Source of the DNA: Mytilus galloprovincialis
Lineage: Eukaryota > Mollusca > Bivalvia > Mytilida > Mytilidae
DNA: 64,000 bases
Direction of reading: 5' to 3'
Assembly (NCBI RefSeq): GCF_965363235.1
Contig: NC_134842.1
Coordinates: 31,682,958 to 31,746,957, forward strand
Shown: piece after piece, positions 11,811-25,527 of the stretch
Position numbering within the stretch: position 1 is the first letter of the stretch
Layout of the letters: each line of letters opens with the position of its first letter
The notes under the pieces: generated by a model
What the model saw: the letters and a program-made list of their open reading frames with translations, nothing else
What the model was told of the DNA's origin: nothing
Database searches by the model: none
Program-made: the position numbers and the translations under genes

Positions 11811-12866
11811 CAGACTTAACTGCATGTATTGTATCATTTATTTTACTGGGACAGTAGTACACATAGTAAGACTCCATTGCATTGTTCATTTAAAGTACAT
11901 CATCATGCAATAAAGAAGAAAGGAAAGATATAGAGGATAATGTTGCATTTTTTGCGTTTGTCTTTAAAAGCTCCTACATAAAGTCATTATGCATACTAAA
12001 AAGGTGTTCATTCCTGCTGGATGATCTTTTAGACAACAGAAAAACATGGGCGAACATCAGGTTTTTTTTTTAGTTTTTTTTTTTTCAGCTTAAGTGTGGT
12101 TGGCTATTTTTTTGTTGTTGTTGCTAGTATTGACTCCCTACTAACACTCTCTTTCGAATCAATGTAGTTTCCTGCATTTTGTTTCGGTTTTGAAATCTAC
12201 ATTGTATATGCATTCACAGACATAATAATACATGTAATATTATATGACATTGGCATTGATTTGTTTCACATTTTTCATACTGGATTCGCATAGCTTTATA
12301 TTATATTATTGTTGGTGTCGTACGTGGCCTACATGTACATTTGTACGTTCCGTGTACGTCCTTGCCCTTTTTGTACTTGTCTGAGTTTTTATTGACAGTC
12401 ATGTCGTATACGTCATAATCTTTACAGTCAATTTCCAGCATGTCAGATTATACGCTTTACTTTTTTTTAAAAGTGCTTTTTCATTAATAAATACTGACAA
12501 GTTGGCACCTGTGCCATAAGTTTATAGTTATATATGAGAGTTGTATATTATATATATGTCCACGTCTCCGTCTGTTTCATGTAACTCGACTTTTAGTCTT
12601 CTCACTGTTACGTAACGTTTATCGAATGTGAGTGATAGCAATTTGCACTATGTGAAATATCAGATGATTATTTACAAAATTTATGAAATTATTATCATTT
12701 GCATTTGCATCTGGGCAAATATCCTTTATACACTTGGTTTTTGTCATGTTTTTGTTTAACAATCATATAAACTAGAGCTTTTAAATTTCATTAAAATGGT
12801 GTAATAAGTTTTTGAATTCGCTACTGAATTTTTGCAATGAATATAATTATATTTAAATATTTATAA
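11811..12866. other. Gene-free stretch
   Basis: No gene or nameable repeat. Short T-tracts near 12060-12090. Confidence 0.45.
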
Positions 12867-12985
12867 GGTGCCAATAAGACAACTCTCTGTACGCGTCCAA
12901 GTCTCAATTAATACAAGTAAACCATTATAGGTCAAAGAACGGTCTTCAACGCCTCAGAGTTCAACACGGAGCCTTGATCTGTTTC
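12867..12985 (+). repeat. Family B repeat fragment
   Basis: GTGCCAATAAGACAACTCTC, AAGTAAACCATTATAGGTC, ACGGTCTTCAACG and CACGGAGCCTTG occur in family B order. The 3' half is missing. Confidence 0.65.
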
Positions 12986-13683
12986 TAAATTGTTATATGC
13001 AGCGTTAGAGACTTAACCCAAACTTTGAAAGAACCGAATCATAAGCTGTCCTGAACAGTCCTGTCATTGTTCACAAACATATATGTTGTTGTTTTTGGGT
13101 GAAAAACAAAACAAACAAAATATAAATGTAACCTTGAATGTCAAAGGTCAGCGGTCAAAACTCGCTGTATGGTCTTGAATTGTTGCACACATTTCCTGAA
13201 CATGCTGAATATCAGTCGCCTATATGAAGAAATAAACTTAAAAAAAAAGAATACGTAAATTAGTTCATGACATGAATATGTCCTTAAATCCGTTATTGTG
13301 ACCTTGAGTTCAAAAGTCTGACGAATCTTTCAACTATTTGCAACACGATATCCTATGGTAATACACAGTCATCATGCTTATGAATAAGAATAATCTAAGG
13401 AGAGTCTTACAAACTGTCTGTACACGTACATCAAAGCTATCTTTAGCGGATTATCAAATCGATGTCCTAAGTGTTGTTTGCAATCTTAAGTATGATAATG
13501 ATGACAATAATTACAATAATAGTGATAAATAATAATGATTGCATCTGGTAGTGACATGAATGTTGACTATATATTTGAATCTCTGTGGATCGCAACTTTA
13601 ATAATAGTAAAGTCAGCTTCCCCTACATTTGTTTCAATCCTACTCGGTTAAAACCAACATTTTCGACAAAGGCAAACACAATG

Positions 13684-13807
13684 TAGGGGGGGGGGGGGGG
13701 GTTCTAACTATATGCTCCAATTCAAATGCATTGATCGGTCAAAATAAAGGGGGTTCCAACCCCCGGAACAACACCCCCCCCCCCCCCCCCCCCCGTATCC
13801 GCCACTG
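13684..13807. mobile_element. hAT-like MITE with poly-G and poly-C tracts
   Basis: A G-run at 13685-13701 and a C-run near 13774-13794 flank CTAACTATATGCTCC and ATGCATTGATCGGTC. The right end is ATCCGCCACTG (to 13807), the reverse of the hAT-type end CAGTGGCGGAT. The left tip is missing. A second, partial copy with the same interior lies at 39211-39330. Confidence 0.5.
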
Positions 13808-16306
13808 GTTGTTATCCGTTCGTTTCATATATTTGTAATTAAGCTCTTGATTTTGCCATTTACTTAGGGACTTTCCCTTTAGAATTTTCCTCGAAGCTCG
13901 GTATTTCTGTTTTTACTTTTCACTCACAGAATCGAAATTGACAAGTTTTGCATCGAACGCCATCGCTGACCAATATAAATTGATTTATACCTGAAAGATA
14001 ATATTTCACTTCTATCATAGTTATGGTTTTCGTTATCGATATCTTTGATCGGACTTTTTTTTGGGGATAAAATTGATACTCAAATTTGCCACAATTTCCC
14101 AAAATTGCGGTTATTGGCTTTATGAAAATGGCCAATGATATGGAATAAAATTTAGAACAAATAGGTTCAAGTTCAAAGTTTCTGTAGTGTAACTACTTCT
14201 ATAACCGTAAAATAGAATACACTCTTACGCTAATAAGAGCAATACCCTAATCAAAAGCTACAAACTCTGTGATGAAATGGGAAAGCGCAAATATCTAAAA
14301 CAAAGTGAGGACCTTCGAAAAATACCCTCATAAGACATTTTAATTAGCGACATAGAACAAATTCAAAGATTTATCATAAATTGAGAATGTTTGTTAGACT
14401 TACTCAGGAACAAGATATGTCATATACGTATACATTGGATTAGCAGAATAAATATTTAAACGTTCTTTGTTGTTTTTTGCAGAAATTGAATGATTATGTA
14501 AGAGCAAAATACAAGTATATGCGCCTGCCTACTTAATTATACTAATTCAACGTGTCTGTTTTTAAAACTGCATTTTATTTGAACATCAGTTGATATAAGT
14601 ATAAAAGCGATTATATAATTTCTTTCAACTCTAATATACATGTATACATATCAGAGACACGTAGGTTAGGCAAATAATTATAAATAGTACAGAAATATTT
14701 CAGTCGGTAAAGTAATTCTAAATTAAAAAATTGTAATAAAATCTTAGTTAGCTGTTGTTTCTATAATAAGATAAATTAGATAGGTAATGAAGTTTATCTC
14801 TTAAAAGTTCGGTATTTTTTTTTTTTATCTTTTACCTCTTGTATTACTTCAATATTATATATGATAGCATTTATTTCATAATGCTTCTATCTCTGGAAAC
14901 TTATGTTTAGTTTAAGGTTCTACATTTTTGTAATATAAAAAAACAAAGCAGAATGTAATACACGTTTACAAACTGTTTAAATGGTTTCAGTTACATTTTT
15001 TGTCCTTTTAATCTAATTCGTAACACACCTATAGAAAAGTAATATCAATGAAGTTTTGTAAATAAACATGAACAGTTAGAAAAGGTTCATTAAAAGTGTA
15101 GAAGCAAGGGTTGATTTGGGAAGACTTCCTCTGGAACTTTATACTAGTATTAAATTTCCATCTATATAGTATCAAATAAGATTATATTCTGGTGACATTC
15201 ATGCTTTTGTCGAAGAATCCTTTGTTTGGTCTCAACATCTTGGATCTGTGATTGTATTCCTTGGTTTTCATATGTAAAACATGTGTTAGACATGTTAGAC
15301 GGACACATTGAAGTAATATTCCTCACTTACGACTACAAGAGAGAGAATAAAAAAGATAACAGATTTTATTAAAAGAAAAGGAAAAAATATATCTAAAAAT
15401 GCCAAGAGAAGAAAGATTATGTAAAAACTGAAAGATGATTTTTTTTTTTCATTGTGATATTAAAAGTGATAATTTTTTTATAAGTGTATTTTGATCTTTT
15501 GTTTAATGAGAACGCACACTTTGTTTATAGATTTACTTTCATAATGTATATTAATGATGTTTGTTTTTGTTTGCTATATAATGTGCCTTTTGTGAACACT
15601 TTGGAAATATTATCGTTTCAAACTTTAATTTAGTTCAGGGTTTTAGGATAAGAGGATGTACCAGAAAAAGGGCGGTATTAATATTATATAATCACCATAA
15701 CTGACGTATCAAAGGCGTTCAAAAAGATTAGCAGGATGGGAGCCCTACTGGATCAGGAACTTATTTACGTTTATACCTTGGTTTTTCTTTTAAAAAAAGG
15801 GGGGGGGCTACTCATTTTTTAGGATAAGGGGATGGTCTATTTTGAAAGTTTTAATTTAGGTTATATGTTCCTATATGTGTTTTTTTTTTTTTTTTTTTGC
15901 TTTTTTTTTTGTCGAGAAAGAGCAATGATAATGACTTTAAAAGTTACTTAGAAAAATATTCTTTAATTAAGATGTTTTTGACTAATCATTTCGACATTTT
16001 GGGTTTTTATATGCGCTTCATTTCAGTACTATATTAGGCATTTTAACTTATTTTTTTTTAATTATTTGAGCGTCACTGATGAATATTTTGTGCGTTTTTG
16101 CGTACAAAATTATGGGACTGGTATTTATTGATGAGGTTTGTTTTCTTCTTCTTATATTTGTAATCTAAAACTGTTTCTTGCACTCATTTCCAATTTAAAG
16201 AAAATTCTTTTAAGAAAAATAATTGTTCCATTATACAAAGCGCCTTAATCTATACTTAGTACAAATACATTCATCTTCAGTTAACGAGAGTTGATAGCAG
16301 CATATT
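13808..16306. other. Gene-free stretch
   Basis: No gene that I can support. A family F fragment (GAGCGTCACTGATGAA, near 16068) and T-tracts around 15880-15910 are the only features noted. Confidence 0.45.
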
Positions 16307-17033
16307 TAGTGCGGTGACTGAAGGCAGATTTTTTGGAATTTAATCTCCCCACCGAACACACACCTACATAATATATCATTGGAAAGAAGAAATCGTGTAC
16401 TATAATAATATGCCTGTCGTCAGGGACTTGATATGGTCACATTTTTTTTAAATTGAGGTCAAAAGTCATATGTAAAAATCTGTGAAAGTTTGGGAGGGTT
16501 TCAATTTTGACATTTTTTTTCTATTTCTAAACTCTACTTAATATATACAAATGATACTGTTTTGGCTTTAGTAATGTTTGTTTTTATACATAAACCTTAA
16601 TCATTGAGATTTTTTTATAAAAAAAAATCCTAAAACGACGTTTTATAAACAAAACTTCAAAAATCAAGTTTTCAACCTATAAAATGTTTAAAGCACCTTA
16701 ACCTTATGAAAAATATCAATTTCAGGTAAAAATCAAGTGTCATGCAGGACAATACTTTAAAATTATTTTTTAAACTATCATAGTGGGTGAGTCATCAAAC
16801 CAAAGCCATAGAACACTACAGTCAAATATGACCTCAAATTGAATTTGCGGATACTTCAGTTTTGTTTTATAGACTACTCGTTGGTTTTGTTTTTTTTCAC
16901 AATTATTACTGCTCCCATAGTATTATCTTTTGTTGTGTATTTAACTCTGGTTAATATCTATTACATTATAGGTTTTGTAACTATATCCCCCTTTTTTCCC
17001 TTGCAACGTACCCCAAACTTCAAAAGTATTCCA

Positions 17034-17390
17034 TATAAAAAAAGAAGATGTGATATGATTGCAAATGAGATAACTCTCCAAATGAGACATAAAACAATTA
17101 TAGGTCCCGTACGGGCTTCAACAATGAGTAAAATTCATACTGCATAGTCTTCAATTCCCGAAATGAATAATGTAAAACAAACAAAAAATCTAACGACCTG
17201 ATTAATGTACAAAATAAATAAGAAAGAAAAAAATATAGTATATAGATAAAAACGACAAACACTGCATTACCGTCTCGTGACTTGAAACAGACACATACAG
17301 ATAATGGCGGGGTTTAACTTTTTTAAGGGCACGCCAACACTCCCCTAACCTCGGGACTGGAACCGTGTGTACCAGTGCAACAAGCTTTAT
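17034..17390 (+). repeat. Family A repeat, near full length
   Basis: GAAGATGTGATATGATTGC, ATAACTCTCCAAATGAGACA, TAGGTCCCGTACGGGC, CAACAATGAGTAAA, then a 3' part with CGACAAACACTGCATTACCG, ATAATGGCGGGGTTTAAC and CACTCCCCTAACC. Diverged from the other family A copies. It is inserted inside the large element at 16307-19856. Confidence 0.65.
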
Positions 17391-17639
17391 ACCAAATCAA
17401 CCGTTATCTCCATCATCTTTATTTTCATCAACTGTCACAAGACCTGTTTTAATATTTCTACACATTTCACTCATGGCCACAGGTCTGCACATGAAAGGTT
17501 CTGCTCAAAGCAAACACGTTATTTTGAGTACAGACAAGGTATTGTAGGAAGTCCGAAGACATTTGTTCCTAAAAAAATACCAGCTTCAAACCATCCCTAT
17601 CAATCCAAGATTTTAAAGGAGATCTAAAAGGGGGTTTAG

Positions 17640-18990
17640 GAAGGTGTGATGACATCCATATGCTTGTCAGCAAAGATGCTGGGGAAACATTATACGAGAC
17701 GTACACACTATCTTGAATTCGCTCAATTTCATGGTTGGCAACGCATTAGATAGCGTCGCACTTTACCTTAAGTAGCATAAAATCCATTGGCATTCAATGT
17801 TTCAACAAGTTGTTTTGAACCAAACTCATGGTACATTTGTAAAGCCAATCCTAAATGAAAAGGAGTAAAACAAAAACGATTGCATCAACAATTGCTTAGC
17901 ATTTCCACAATTTCTCTGGTGCCATTTCCTGAGAATAGTCTTGGCTGTATGCATTTTCATTGAGTAACCATAGAATGAATTGCAATAAATACGAAGGCAT
18001 TGGCTGAATTCAGAAGGAAGAGACAATTCATCCGAAGTTGGGTAGTCTTCTTTAGAGTTTCGATGTCTTTTCTAAGTAAACTTGCAGCGGAATGAAATAT
18101 CTGTCCGTTATTTGTGTCTATTTCAGTAGACATTGAGATTTTGAGGTCAGTTTTCAATTGACTAGAAGCTTATATGGCATCTTAAATAGTTATTTTGCTA
18201 CTAAATATTATGTTATATTTGCCTTGAACTTGTTGAAGTTGTTTGACAACTGAATTTCTATAGAAATAAATTAGTTTAGACTGCATTTTACATGTAGAAT
18301 ATTTTAAATTAGAATCAGCCGGAAGAAATGATCTATAGTTATCGAGTAACGGTGTCATGAGGAATGACCATTAAATCGTTGTCAATAGCCAAAATAAAAT
18401 TACTAAAAGCAGTATCGTGTTTTGAGATATCTGCTTCCACGGGTTTGGATTTTTTTTACGTTTTTAGCAAATAATTTGTAATGCAACCAAATTGACAGAG
18501 TGATTGAAGTTTAAAAGATGGACGGGAAACTATTTCAGCTTTAACTTTATCTGACACGGATAAAACATTTTTAATACGCTCATCTGATTCAAACTTGAGT
18601 ATTTTTTTTTATCTTTCTAAAATGTTTTGTTGCAACAAAATATACAAGCGCTCCAGTTGAACGACTGCATTCTAGAACGTGTACAAATACCCGAAACTGA
18701 GGGACAACAGTCAGATAATTGTATGTCGTCATTAAATATTAGACTAGAAGCTTCCTCGCTCTAAAAGGGGGAACAAATATGTTTACTTGTGTAAGTTTTG
18801 TAGCATGAACGATGATAAACTGCCTGCACGGAGTTCTTCTTTAAATTAACAGCTATTGCATGAAACAGCTTGATGTTCACCTCATTCAATCTTTTATGCA
18901 ATGAAGATACAAAAATCGACTTCCCTAAACTGGTAAATTGACTCAAAATTTTAATCGAGGTTTTTTTTTGGCTTATTATGCACTGCATAA
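17640..18990 (-). pseudogene. Decayed gene of an uncharacterised protein family (copy 1)
   Basis: Reading the minus strand from 18988 downward, recognisable blocks appear in order but in different frames: YHRSCYKTYTSK (about 18825-18785), NNGQIFHSAASLLRKDIE (about 18110-18050), LRKWHQRNCGNAKQLL, and GSKQLVETLNANGFYAT (about 17815-17765). From memory these match long, uncharacterised predicted proteins common in cnidarian and bivalve gene sets. The element at 53939-57904 carries other blocks that I place in the same family, also on its minus strand. The frame is broken repeatedly, so this is a dead copy. Its position inside terminal inverted repeats suggests that the protein belongs to a DNA transposon. 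No catalytic motif could be identified, and no function is claimed. Confidence 0.5.
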
Positions 18991-20102
18991 AATGTAACGA
19001 CTTTTGTCTTTTCTTTGAACTAAATAGAGCAAGTTACAAAGGACTTGACATATCACGGAATAGTTACTGAAACTATCCGTCAATTATTTTGATTTTACAG
19101 TAAGACTTTTCTGATAAAGTATATTTGATGTTTTATAACGAAAAAACATAGAATATAAACATATACAAACAAAGTATGTGGCATATATCAGTGCACTTTA
19201 ATAGAAAATATGTGTATATAATAGCGAAAAGGTAGTAATTTCATATATCATTTGAGAGCAAATTATTGACTAATACACAAAATGTGACGGAAGACAAGTG
19301 ATTGAGTTCCGTGAAGAAATTGAAGATTTTTACTCCATTCTTTTTTCATTGATTTCTTAAGGTTTTTTTCATATTTTGGTTTCGAAATTTTTATCACTAA
19401 TTTGTTTTATTAAATATTATATGCTTAAAATATTATGGGATATTTTTTATTACTACTATGAAGAGGGAACTAAAGTTTGAGTCTGAATTTGCAATTAAAA
19501 TTACCTCAATTTTAAATAGTCTAAACTTCGCAAATTTTATAGATTAGAAGAAAATAAAATACTGAATGGAATATTTGACATATAAAAATAGCTTCAGGAA
19601 AAACTATTTCAATTAAATATAAGCAAACATAAACATTTTTTTTTCATTTTGAAAAAGGGGGGTTGAAACTCTCCAATATACTACCAGTCATTAAAACGAC
19701 TTTTTAGAAAAAAGTGACCGTACGAAATTCTGACGACAGGGCAAAAACTAAAAAAGACTTATTTGTCTTTAAGTTAAGACCATTTTTAGCCGTGTGTTAT
19801 TTGGGGAGATTAAACTCGCGATCTAGACGACTTTTTACACTTCTGTCACCGCACTAATTTAGATGAACATGCGTAAATAACGTATTACATAATATACATG
19901 CTTAAAATGCTTTCAATCGACTCCTGTCGCACAGTGTATATAAATTAGATATAATCTCTAACCGGAAACTCTCGTTAAACGTTATTCATCATAAACACTT
20001 GCAATCAGGTAATAAACAGTTATAAGCCTGCTGGTGCCAGAGAAAAGAATCATATTATATAAATTAATAATATGCTAGTTTATTAAAGCTCACGATACTT
20101 CA

Positions 20103-20254
20103 CATGCTTGAAATATGTGCCACTGGTCGTTAAGCAATCAACTATAATTGATTAGTTTATAAATTGATTGGTTGTTGATTGCTTAACGCCCAGTTATTAA
20201 TAAATTGATTGATTGTTGATTGCTTAACGCCCAGTGGCACATATTTCAGGCATG
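20103..20254. mobile_element. Foldback MITE with a duplicated arm segment
   Basis: CATGCTTGAAATATGTGCC and ACTGGTCGTTAAGCAATCAA on the left are matched in reverse by TTGATTGCTTAACG, CCCAGTGGCACATATTTCAG and GCATG on the right. Part of the right arm (AAATTGATTG(G/A)TTGTTGATTGCTTAACG) occurs twice in tandem. No target duplication is certain. Confidence 0.65.
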
Positions 20255-21385
20255 TTAAAGACGAACTTTAAATATAATATGAAGATTCTTATACATTGCA
20301 CGAAATACGTTGAGAAATTTAAAAACAAGGGATCTCTTAAAAATCAATTTGTGATAATTGTTTAGCTAAATATTACGAAGCCTGACATCATGCTCCAACC
20401 TCCTCTCTGCGTCTAGTCAACAGACCCAAGGGCTAAAGATAAGGACGAAATCAACGATCAAGTGTGGTATAAACCCCGTATACTTCTCTCTTTAAACGAT
20501 GGGCTTGTGTAAAAACTGTTTCAGGAAACGGTGTTTTCACAGCTGGCAGCACATTATATACATGTAGGTAACACCAATCAGAAGAATCGCGGTTAAGAGC
20601 ATTTCGAAAATGAAAAGTTTTCTCTTAAATCTTGACTTTTATTGAAACGTGACAATGGTCAGATTGAACATGTTGAAGAGGTTGACCACTAAATATTTGA
20701 ATACAGCATAAGTGAAACTCTATCAGATACCCCAAAAAAAAGAAGACACATTTGCATTGTAAAAAACTTGTTTTAACAATGATTATTCTTAAGCCTGTAC
20801 AGACTGAGGATTGTCGACCATATTTAGTGGGTTTTTTTCAAAAACACATGTTCATGCGAAGAAGGTAATCTATAATTGCCTCGGTAGACGTTACTTTATT
20901 TTGGTTTCGAAATACATGTACTGAGTGACAGTAAATATGCACAATAACAACTGTTAGCTATTTTACTTTTTGTCATTTATTCAGAAATTACATAATTTCG
21001 ACATTTGATATTCTTTAGAAATTTATTGGTTTTGTCATGTTTGCTGCTATGCCAGAAAAATCCGACTGATTTTGTTATCATGTGATTCGAGATACACGCA
21101 CTCCGCCGACTTACCCCCTTCTTACCTTGTTTGTAAATTTCGTGCGATGCCAGCAGATGCTTATTCATTTTGATATTAATTTCAATTTTAGTAGTTAATC
21201 ATTTTAAAACTTGCACGTGTTTATCTCGTAATTCAATCTTGAAATTTCACTCTTATTAAATTATTACATGTACTTTCTACTGGCTTTAAATACATGGAAT
21301 GGTATGTTTATATTTCAATCGTTTAAATTAAACAAGAACATACTGTCATACTTTTAGGAGTTATTGTCCATATATACATGTTGTC

Positions 21386-21389
<4 letters not shown>

Positions 21390-21426
<37 letters not shown>

Positions 21427-21427
21427 A
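21390..21427. repeat. TA dinucleotide microsatellite
   Basis: About 14 uninterrupted TA units followed by a short broken TA tail. Confidence 0.9.
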
Positions 21428-22048
21428 GTACTAGAACACACCTGCGAAATCGCTGGAGTTTAGTGGTCCAAGGACACAGCTATCGTCCTTTGGTTTTCGA
21501 ATATAGTCCCTAGTGTAAACAGTGTATAACTTGCATGTTTTATTTGATACACTTTTCCAATTTATTTCTTGATATTAAATGAATGAAATATTAAGTAGGG
21601 GGATGTTATTACATGTTAAAAAAAATTGGGTACTGAATCTTTACATTAAGTAGTGATTTGGTCCAGTTCAAAAAGGTCAAATTTTTTCACGTCTGAAGCT
21701 GTCAAACTGAATTGTATCAATATTTTGAGTTAGAGCTGGTAGAAGTGTCTACAATTTTAATATTATTTGTCTCACTGGTAGTACACTACGCTGTAAAAAT
21801 CTTTTTGAGAAAGATCTAAGAGCAGGTGCGATTTTTTTAATTTGAATTTATTGTCTAAAAGAAATAACTGTGTTCTCGGGCCTAGTGCGTGATGAAGCAT
21901 ATATATACATTATTGAAGAATGAATTTTCCTAAAGGATTTTTCGACTGGAATTATGACTGCAAGCACGGCATAAAAGTCTTAGCCTGCGGGTACCGTGGA
22001 GACAGGACAATTTTTTAGCCCTCCCCCTTTTTCCAAAATCCGTTATTT

Positions 22049-22130
22049 TTTGTTTTCAGTTTTTCTGTATACTTTTTTGTTTTCAGTTTTTCTGTATACT
22101 TTTTTGTTTTCAGTTTTTCTGTATACTATG
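22049..22130 (+). repeat. Three tandem 27-base units
   Basis: TTTTTGTTTTCAGTTTTTCT plus GTATACT is repeated three times with almost no change, which suggests recent expansion. Confidence 0.85.
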
Positions 22131-23319
22131 AACATGAATATACTAAAAATAAAGTGTATTTGCTGTTTACTACCAATTCACTTTATATATATATGAATAT
22201 ATATGCGATAGGAATGTTAGAAGTCAGAACGGGATCAATCAGAAGTAGAGCGGGACATTTAGATTTCTTTTGGGAAGTTAGGTTATGGTGAATAGTGAAA
22301 GATTTTCCAAATTGAACCGAACGTGGTTGCAAACGAATACGACCCTCATAGCTGAACTTACACGTCGATACTTCATAGCTAAGGTTTTTTCGTTTTTTTT
22401 TTTTTGCGGAAACGGGAGATGTCTAAAGATAACATCACCGTATTTTTCTTTTATATCGCAGTCAATTATTTGGTTGTGTTCATTTTCCTAATAGTGGAGT
22501 GACAAATCGGGAAAAGTCGCTTAGTTAAGGAGTTTAATGGACCGAAATACCTCACGGCTGAAAATTCACATGAAGATAAACATTATACTTTCATTTTAGC
22601 CCTGTCGTAGAGTTTTCCCACGGTGCAGTTTTTTTTGTAAAATCGTGTAAAAGTGAGATTTTCTGATTTTTTTCATTTTCATTTTCAAACACGAGAACGC
22701 TTATAATTAATTCCCGATTGAAGATATCATAAACAAATTTGGTATCATATGAAAGAGTGATGTATCAGCTTTTATTTGACATCAAACTTTAATATCATAT
22801 GAACATATAAATTGAGTGAATTGGGACGATTTTCAAATGTATGTAACATTTTTGTCAATCTTACCGTCTATCAAAGTCTATTACATTTCTTATGTATATT
22901 ACCAATAGTAAATTTTCACAAAATATAGTGAAACAACCAATACTTAAGAAGTTTTGATATATAAAAGTTTGATAGAACATAAAAATCAACTTTTACGAGC
23001 ATTTTTATAAAACTCATCACATAGCAGTATTACTACTCAATTTTCACCTCAATGATTCATGTAACGTTCCCCTTTCCTATTTATCCCTATCATATGAAAT
23101 GCAATGACTTTAATATGCATTTTCCTAAGTTTTATAAAAAAGAATATATATTTGTATCAATAGTTGTGTCGATGTGCTTGAATAGGTACAGATGCTAAGG
23201 TTTAATAACTTTTGAGGTGCTTTTATTCTTGTTTTTCGAAAATACTAATTTTAAACCACATTGAAACACATCCGAACAATTCCGGAAAATTATTGTCGGT
23301 GTTAATTCAATTCAATAGT

Positions 23320-23546
23320 GGGTCTCATTCGGGTCTAAGCGTGACACGGGATTGCGTATTTTAAGTAAGCGTGAAACGTGAAAGTCAAATTATTGTGCCG
23401 TGAAAACGGGAAAGTCTATCGGGACACGGGAATTTACAAACAAAAAGAGAATTGCTTAGAATACGTATATAGTGTAATTAAGCGGGATACAGGAATCTGA
23501 CAAACCAGTAAGCGGGATCCGGGATCAGAACCCCCCAATGAGACCC
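23320..23546. mobile_element. Small MITE with GGGTCTCATT ends
   Basis: GGGTCTCATT (23320-23329) and AATGAGACCC (23537-23546) are inverted ends. The interior is rich in CGGGAT, CGTGAAA and CGGGAA motifs in both senses. No target duplication was recognised. It is inserted in the large element at 22492-26246. Confidence 0.6.
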
Positions 23547-24454
23547 CCTTAATAAGAACAAATAGAGTATCTTAGACCATGTTATTAAGCCTTTACATGT
23601 CCAAGAAGAAAACATGATCATGCATTTGAATTAGTGAGAGAGAAAAACCATGCGTGTAACGATGAATCAACTTTCGTTAAAACACGCTTCATGGCATTAC
23701 AATGACTGGTATAAAATGTCTATTCTGGAGACAAAAGTTATACAACAAGCTAAGCAATTAAGGTATGTTGAGTTATTTGTGTGTGCCAATATTGTTTTAA
23801 ATCAGTGACGCAAATTATCAGGCAGGCCATCTTGTGGTGATTTTACTCGTAATAAATAACTTCAAGGACAAGCCGCTTCAACATTCAGCTTGCACTTATT
23901 TGCAACTATTTGATGAAATAAAAAATCATTTGCTTCTGATGTTTTAAATTAATCGGGACATGATGTTGCTTTTCAAATACTACAGTACAGCATGTCTTCA
24001 TTCATTAAGTCTACAGGATGATTTGTTAGCGAAAGAAAGAAAAAAACATGTTCGTTGTCGTATAGCTTGTGACATTTACATTAATTTTGTTTACAGATAT
24101 TGTATTTTGTGAAAAAAAAATATGTAAAAAGATGTTTATGATCGTTCGAGATTTCAAATCATTTCTATCTTTACAATGAATTCCAACCTCTCTGGTAAAT
24201 ATTTTTTATATTATATTTAATATTTGCCTGGTTAGTAGATGACAATTTTTTCAAATGGATAATAATTACAATGCACTCTTATTTGATACTGAACGGAAAT
24301 GTATGCTCAGGCTGAGTGTGTGATATTCCTTTATGAAGAACTAGTACACCCCTGATCAAAAATATGGTATTGGTACTGTCCAAAGTCTTTATGTAAAATG
24401 GTACAGCAGTAACTGATATTGAGATTTGGCCAATGACTGCTTTAAAACCATAAC

Positions 24455-24692
24455 AAAATGATTGTGGTATGATTGCCAATTCGAAAAATCGCCACAAAAG
24501 ACAAAAAATTACACATATATTTACTACTATAGGTCACCGTACGGCCTTTAACAATAAGCAAAGCCCTTACCGCATAGTCGGCAATAAAGGGCCCGAATTG
24601 ACAAAAATAAAACAATTCAAACGAGAATGTGGCGATGTTGTACATGTCAGCGGGAGCCCACCCCTTTCCTTACATCGGACATTGGTGTATAT
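24455..24692 (+). repeat. Family A repeat
   Basis: TGTGGTATGATTGCCAAT, ACTATAGGTCACCGTACGGC, AACAATAAGCAAAGCCC, CCGCATAGTCGG, then AAACAATTCAAACGAGAA and a GGGAGCCCACCCC tail. It is directly followed by a second copy. Confidence 0.75.
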
Positions 24693-24695
24693 AAA

Positions 24696-24845
24696 AAGCA
24701 GATGTGGTATGATTGCCAATGGAATAACTCTTCACAAGAGATTAAAATGACACAGATATTAACAACTATAGGTTACCGCACGACCTTCAACAATGAGAAT
24801 ATCCCATACCACATAGTCAGCTATTAAAGGCGTCAAAGAGACAAT
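24696..24845 (+). repeat. Family A repeat, 5' part
   Basis: AGCAGATGTGGTATGATTGC, ATGACACAGATATTAACAAC, ATAGGTTACCGCACGACC and CACATAGTCAGCTATTAAAG. It lies in tandem with the previous copy, with only a few bases between. Confidence 0.75.
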
Positions 24846-25315
24846 AAGGTTTATTTCAAATGGTGGTAGGATGTCTGGCACACCAACAGAAACTTGCGGC
24901 GCTCTTACAGAATCTAATACGTCTTCTACAATCGAAATTGGCAAAAGAAGACAATAACAAGGGTGGGGAAAAACATGCATGTATCAACATTTGTCATTCT
25001 AGCTGTTGCTTATATTGACACATATTTTGGAGTGAAAATCACTTCACCGCGGATCAAATGATCCCAGAAGCAATGGTCAATCAGTACATGGTGATCTGAA
25101 TAAACTCATGAGTATTGTCGACGCCATACAAAGACATCCTCTTTTTTCTCTCTAGTATTACGTTACCTTTTCAAATTGATGTGCATATTGATGTCTAGTG
25201 ATAGTGTATTATAATTATACATTGACAGCAACTTCTGAAGCGTAATATCCATGTGAATCTTTATTTACATATATATCGGGCTTTCAAGTCTGCTATACAT
25301 TCCATTGTTTATAGA

Positions 25316-25527
25316 TATAAGAAGAGTATGAGTTCCAATGAGACATCAAGGTCATTTAACCATTAAAGGTCAAAGTACCGTCTTCAAAACGTAGCCTTGG
25401 CTCGTACCGAACAGTAAGGTCTCCAAAAATTGACTAGTGTTAATCCAATGCAATGGTATAATCTATATAAAAACTAGAAACGAGAAACATTTATGAACCA
25501 CATCAACAAACGACAACCTTGTCTGTT
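25316..25527 (+). repeat. Family B repeat
   Basis: TATAAGAAGAGTATGAG, CCATTAAAGGTCAAAGTACC, GTCTTCAAAACGTAGCCTTG, AAACTAGAAACGAGAAAC and CACATCAACAAACGACAACC are in the usual order. Confidence 0.65.

Larger units (their letters stand above)
16307..19856 (-). mobile_element. TAGT...ACTA element 1 with a decayed gene
   Basis: The left end TAGTGCGGTGAC (16307) and right end GTCACCGCACTA (to 19856) are inverted, flanked by ATT on both sides (16304-16306, 19857-19859). The terminal repeats extend inward several hundred bases with divergence: TTTAATCTCCCC near 16340 against GGGGAGATTAAAC near 19803, and CCTGTCGTCAG near 16411 against CTGACGACAGG near 19731. The minus strand of the interior holds a decayed protein gene (17640-18990). 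A family A repeat (17034-17390) is inserted between the gene and the left terminal repeat. Length is about 3.55 kb. A TA duplication with GT...AC ends would also fit the left and right edges. Confidence 0.7.
20255..22491. other. Gene-free stretch
   Basis: No gene that I can support. It holds a TA microsatellite (about 21390-21418) and a small tandem repeat (22049-22130). A 63-codon minus frame at 20977-21168 (HMITKSVGFFWHSSKHDK) has no domain that I recognise. Confidence 0.45.

Noticed and set aside
16839-17147. A 102-codon plus-strand frame with hydrophobic segments
   Set aside because: It runs from the element 1 terminal repeat into a family A repeat and has no recognisable domain.
24469-24750. 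A 93-codon frame and overlapping frames on both strands
   Set aside because: They are translations of two tandem family A repeats.
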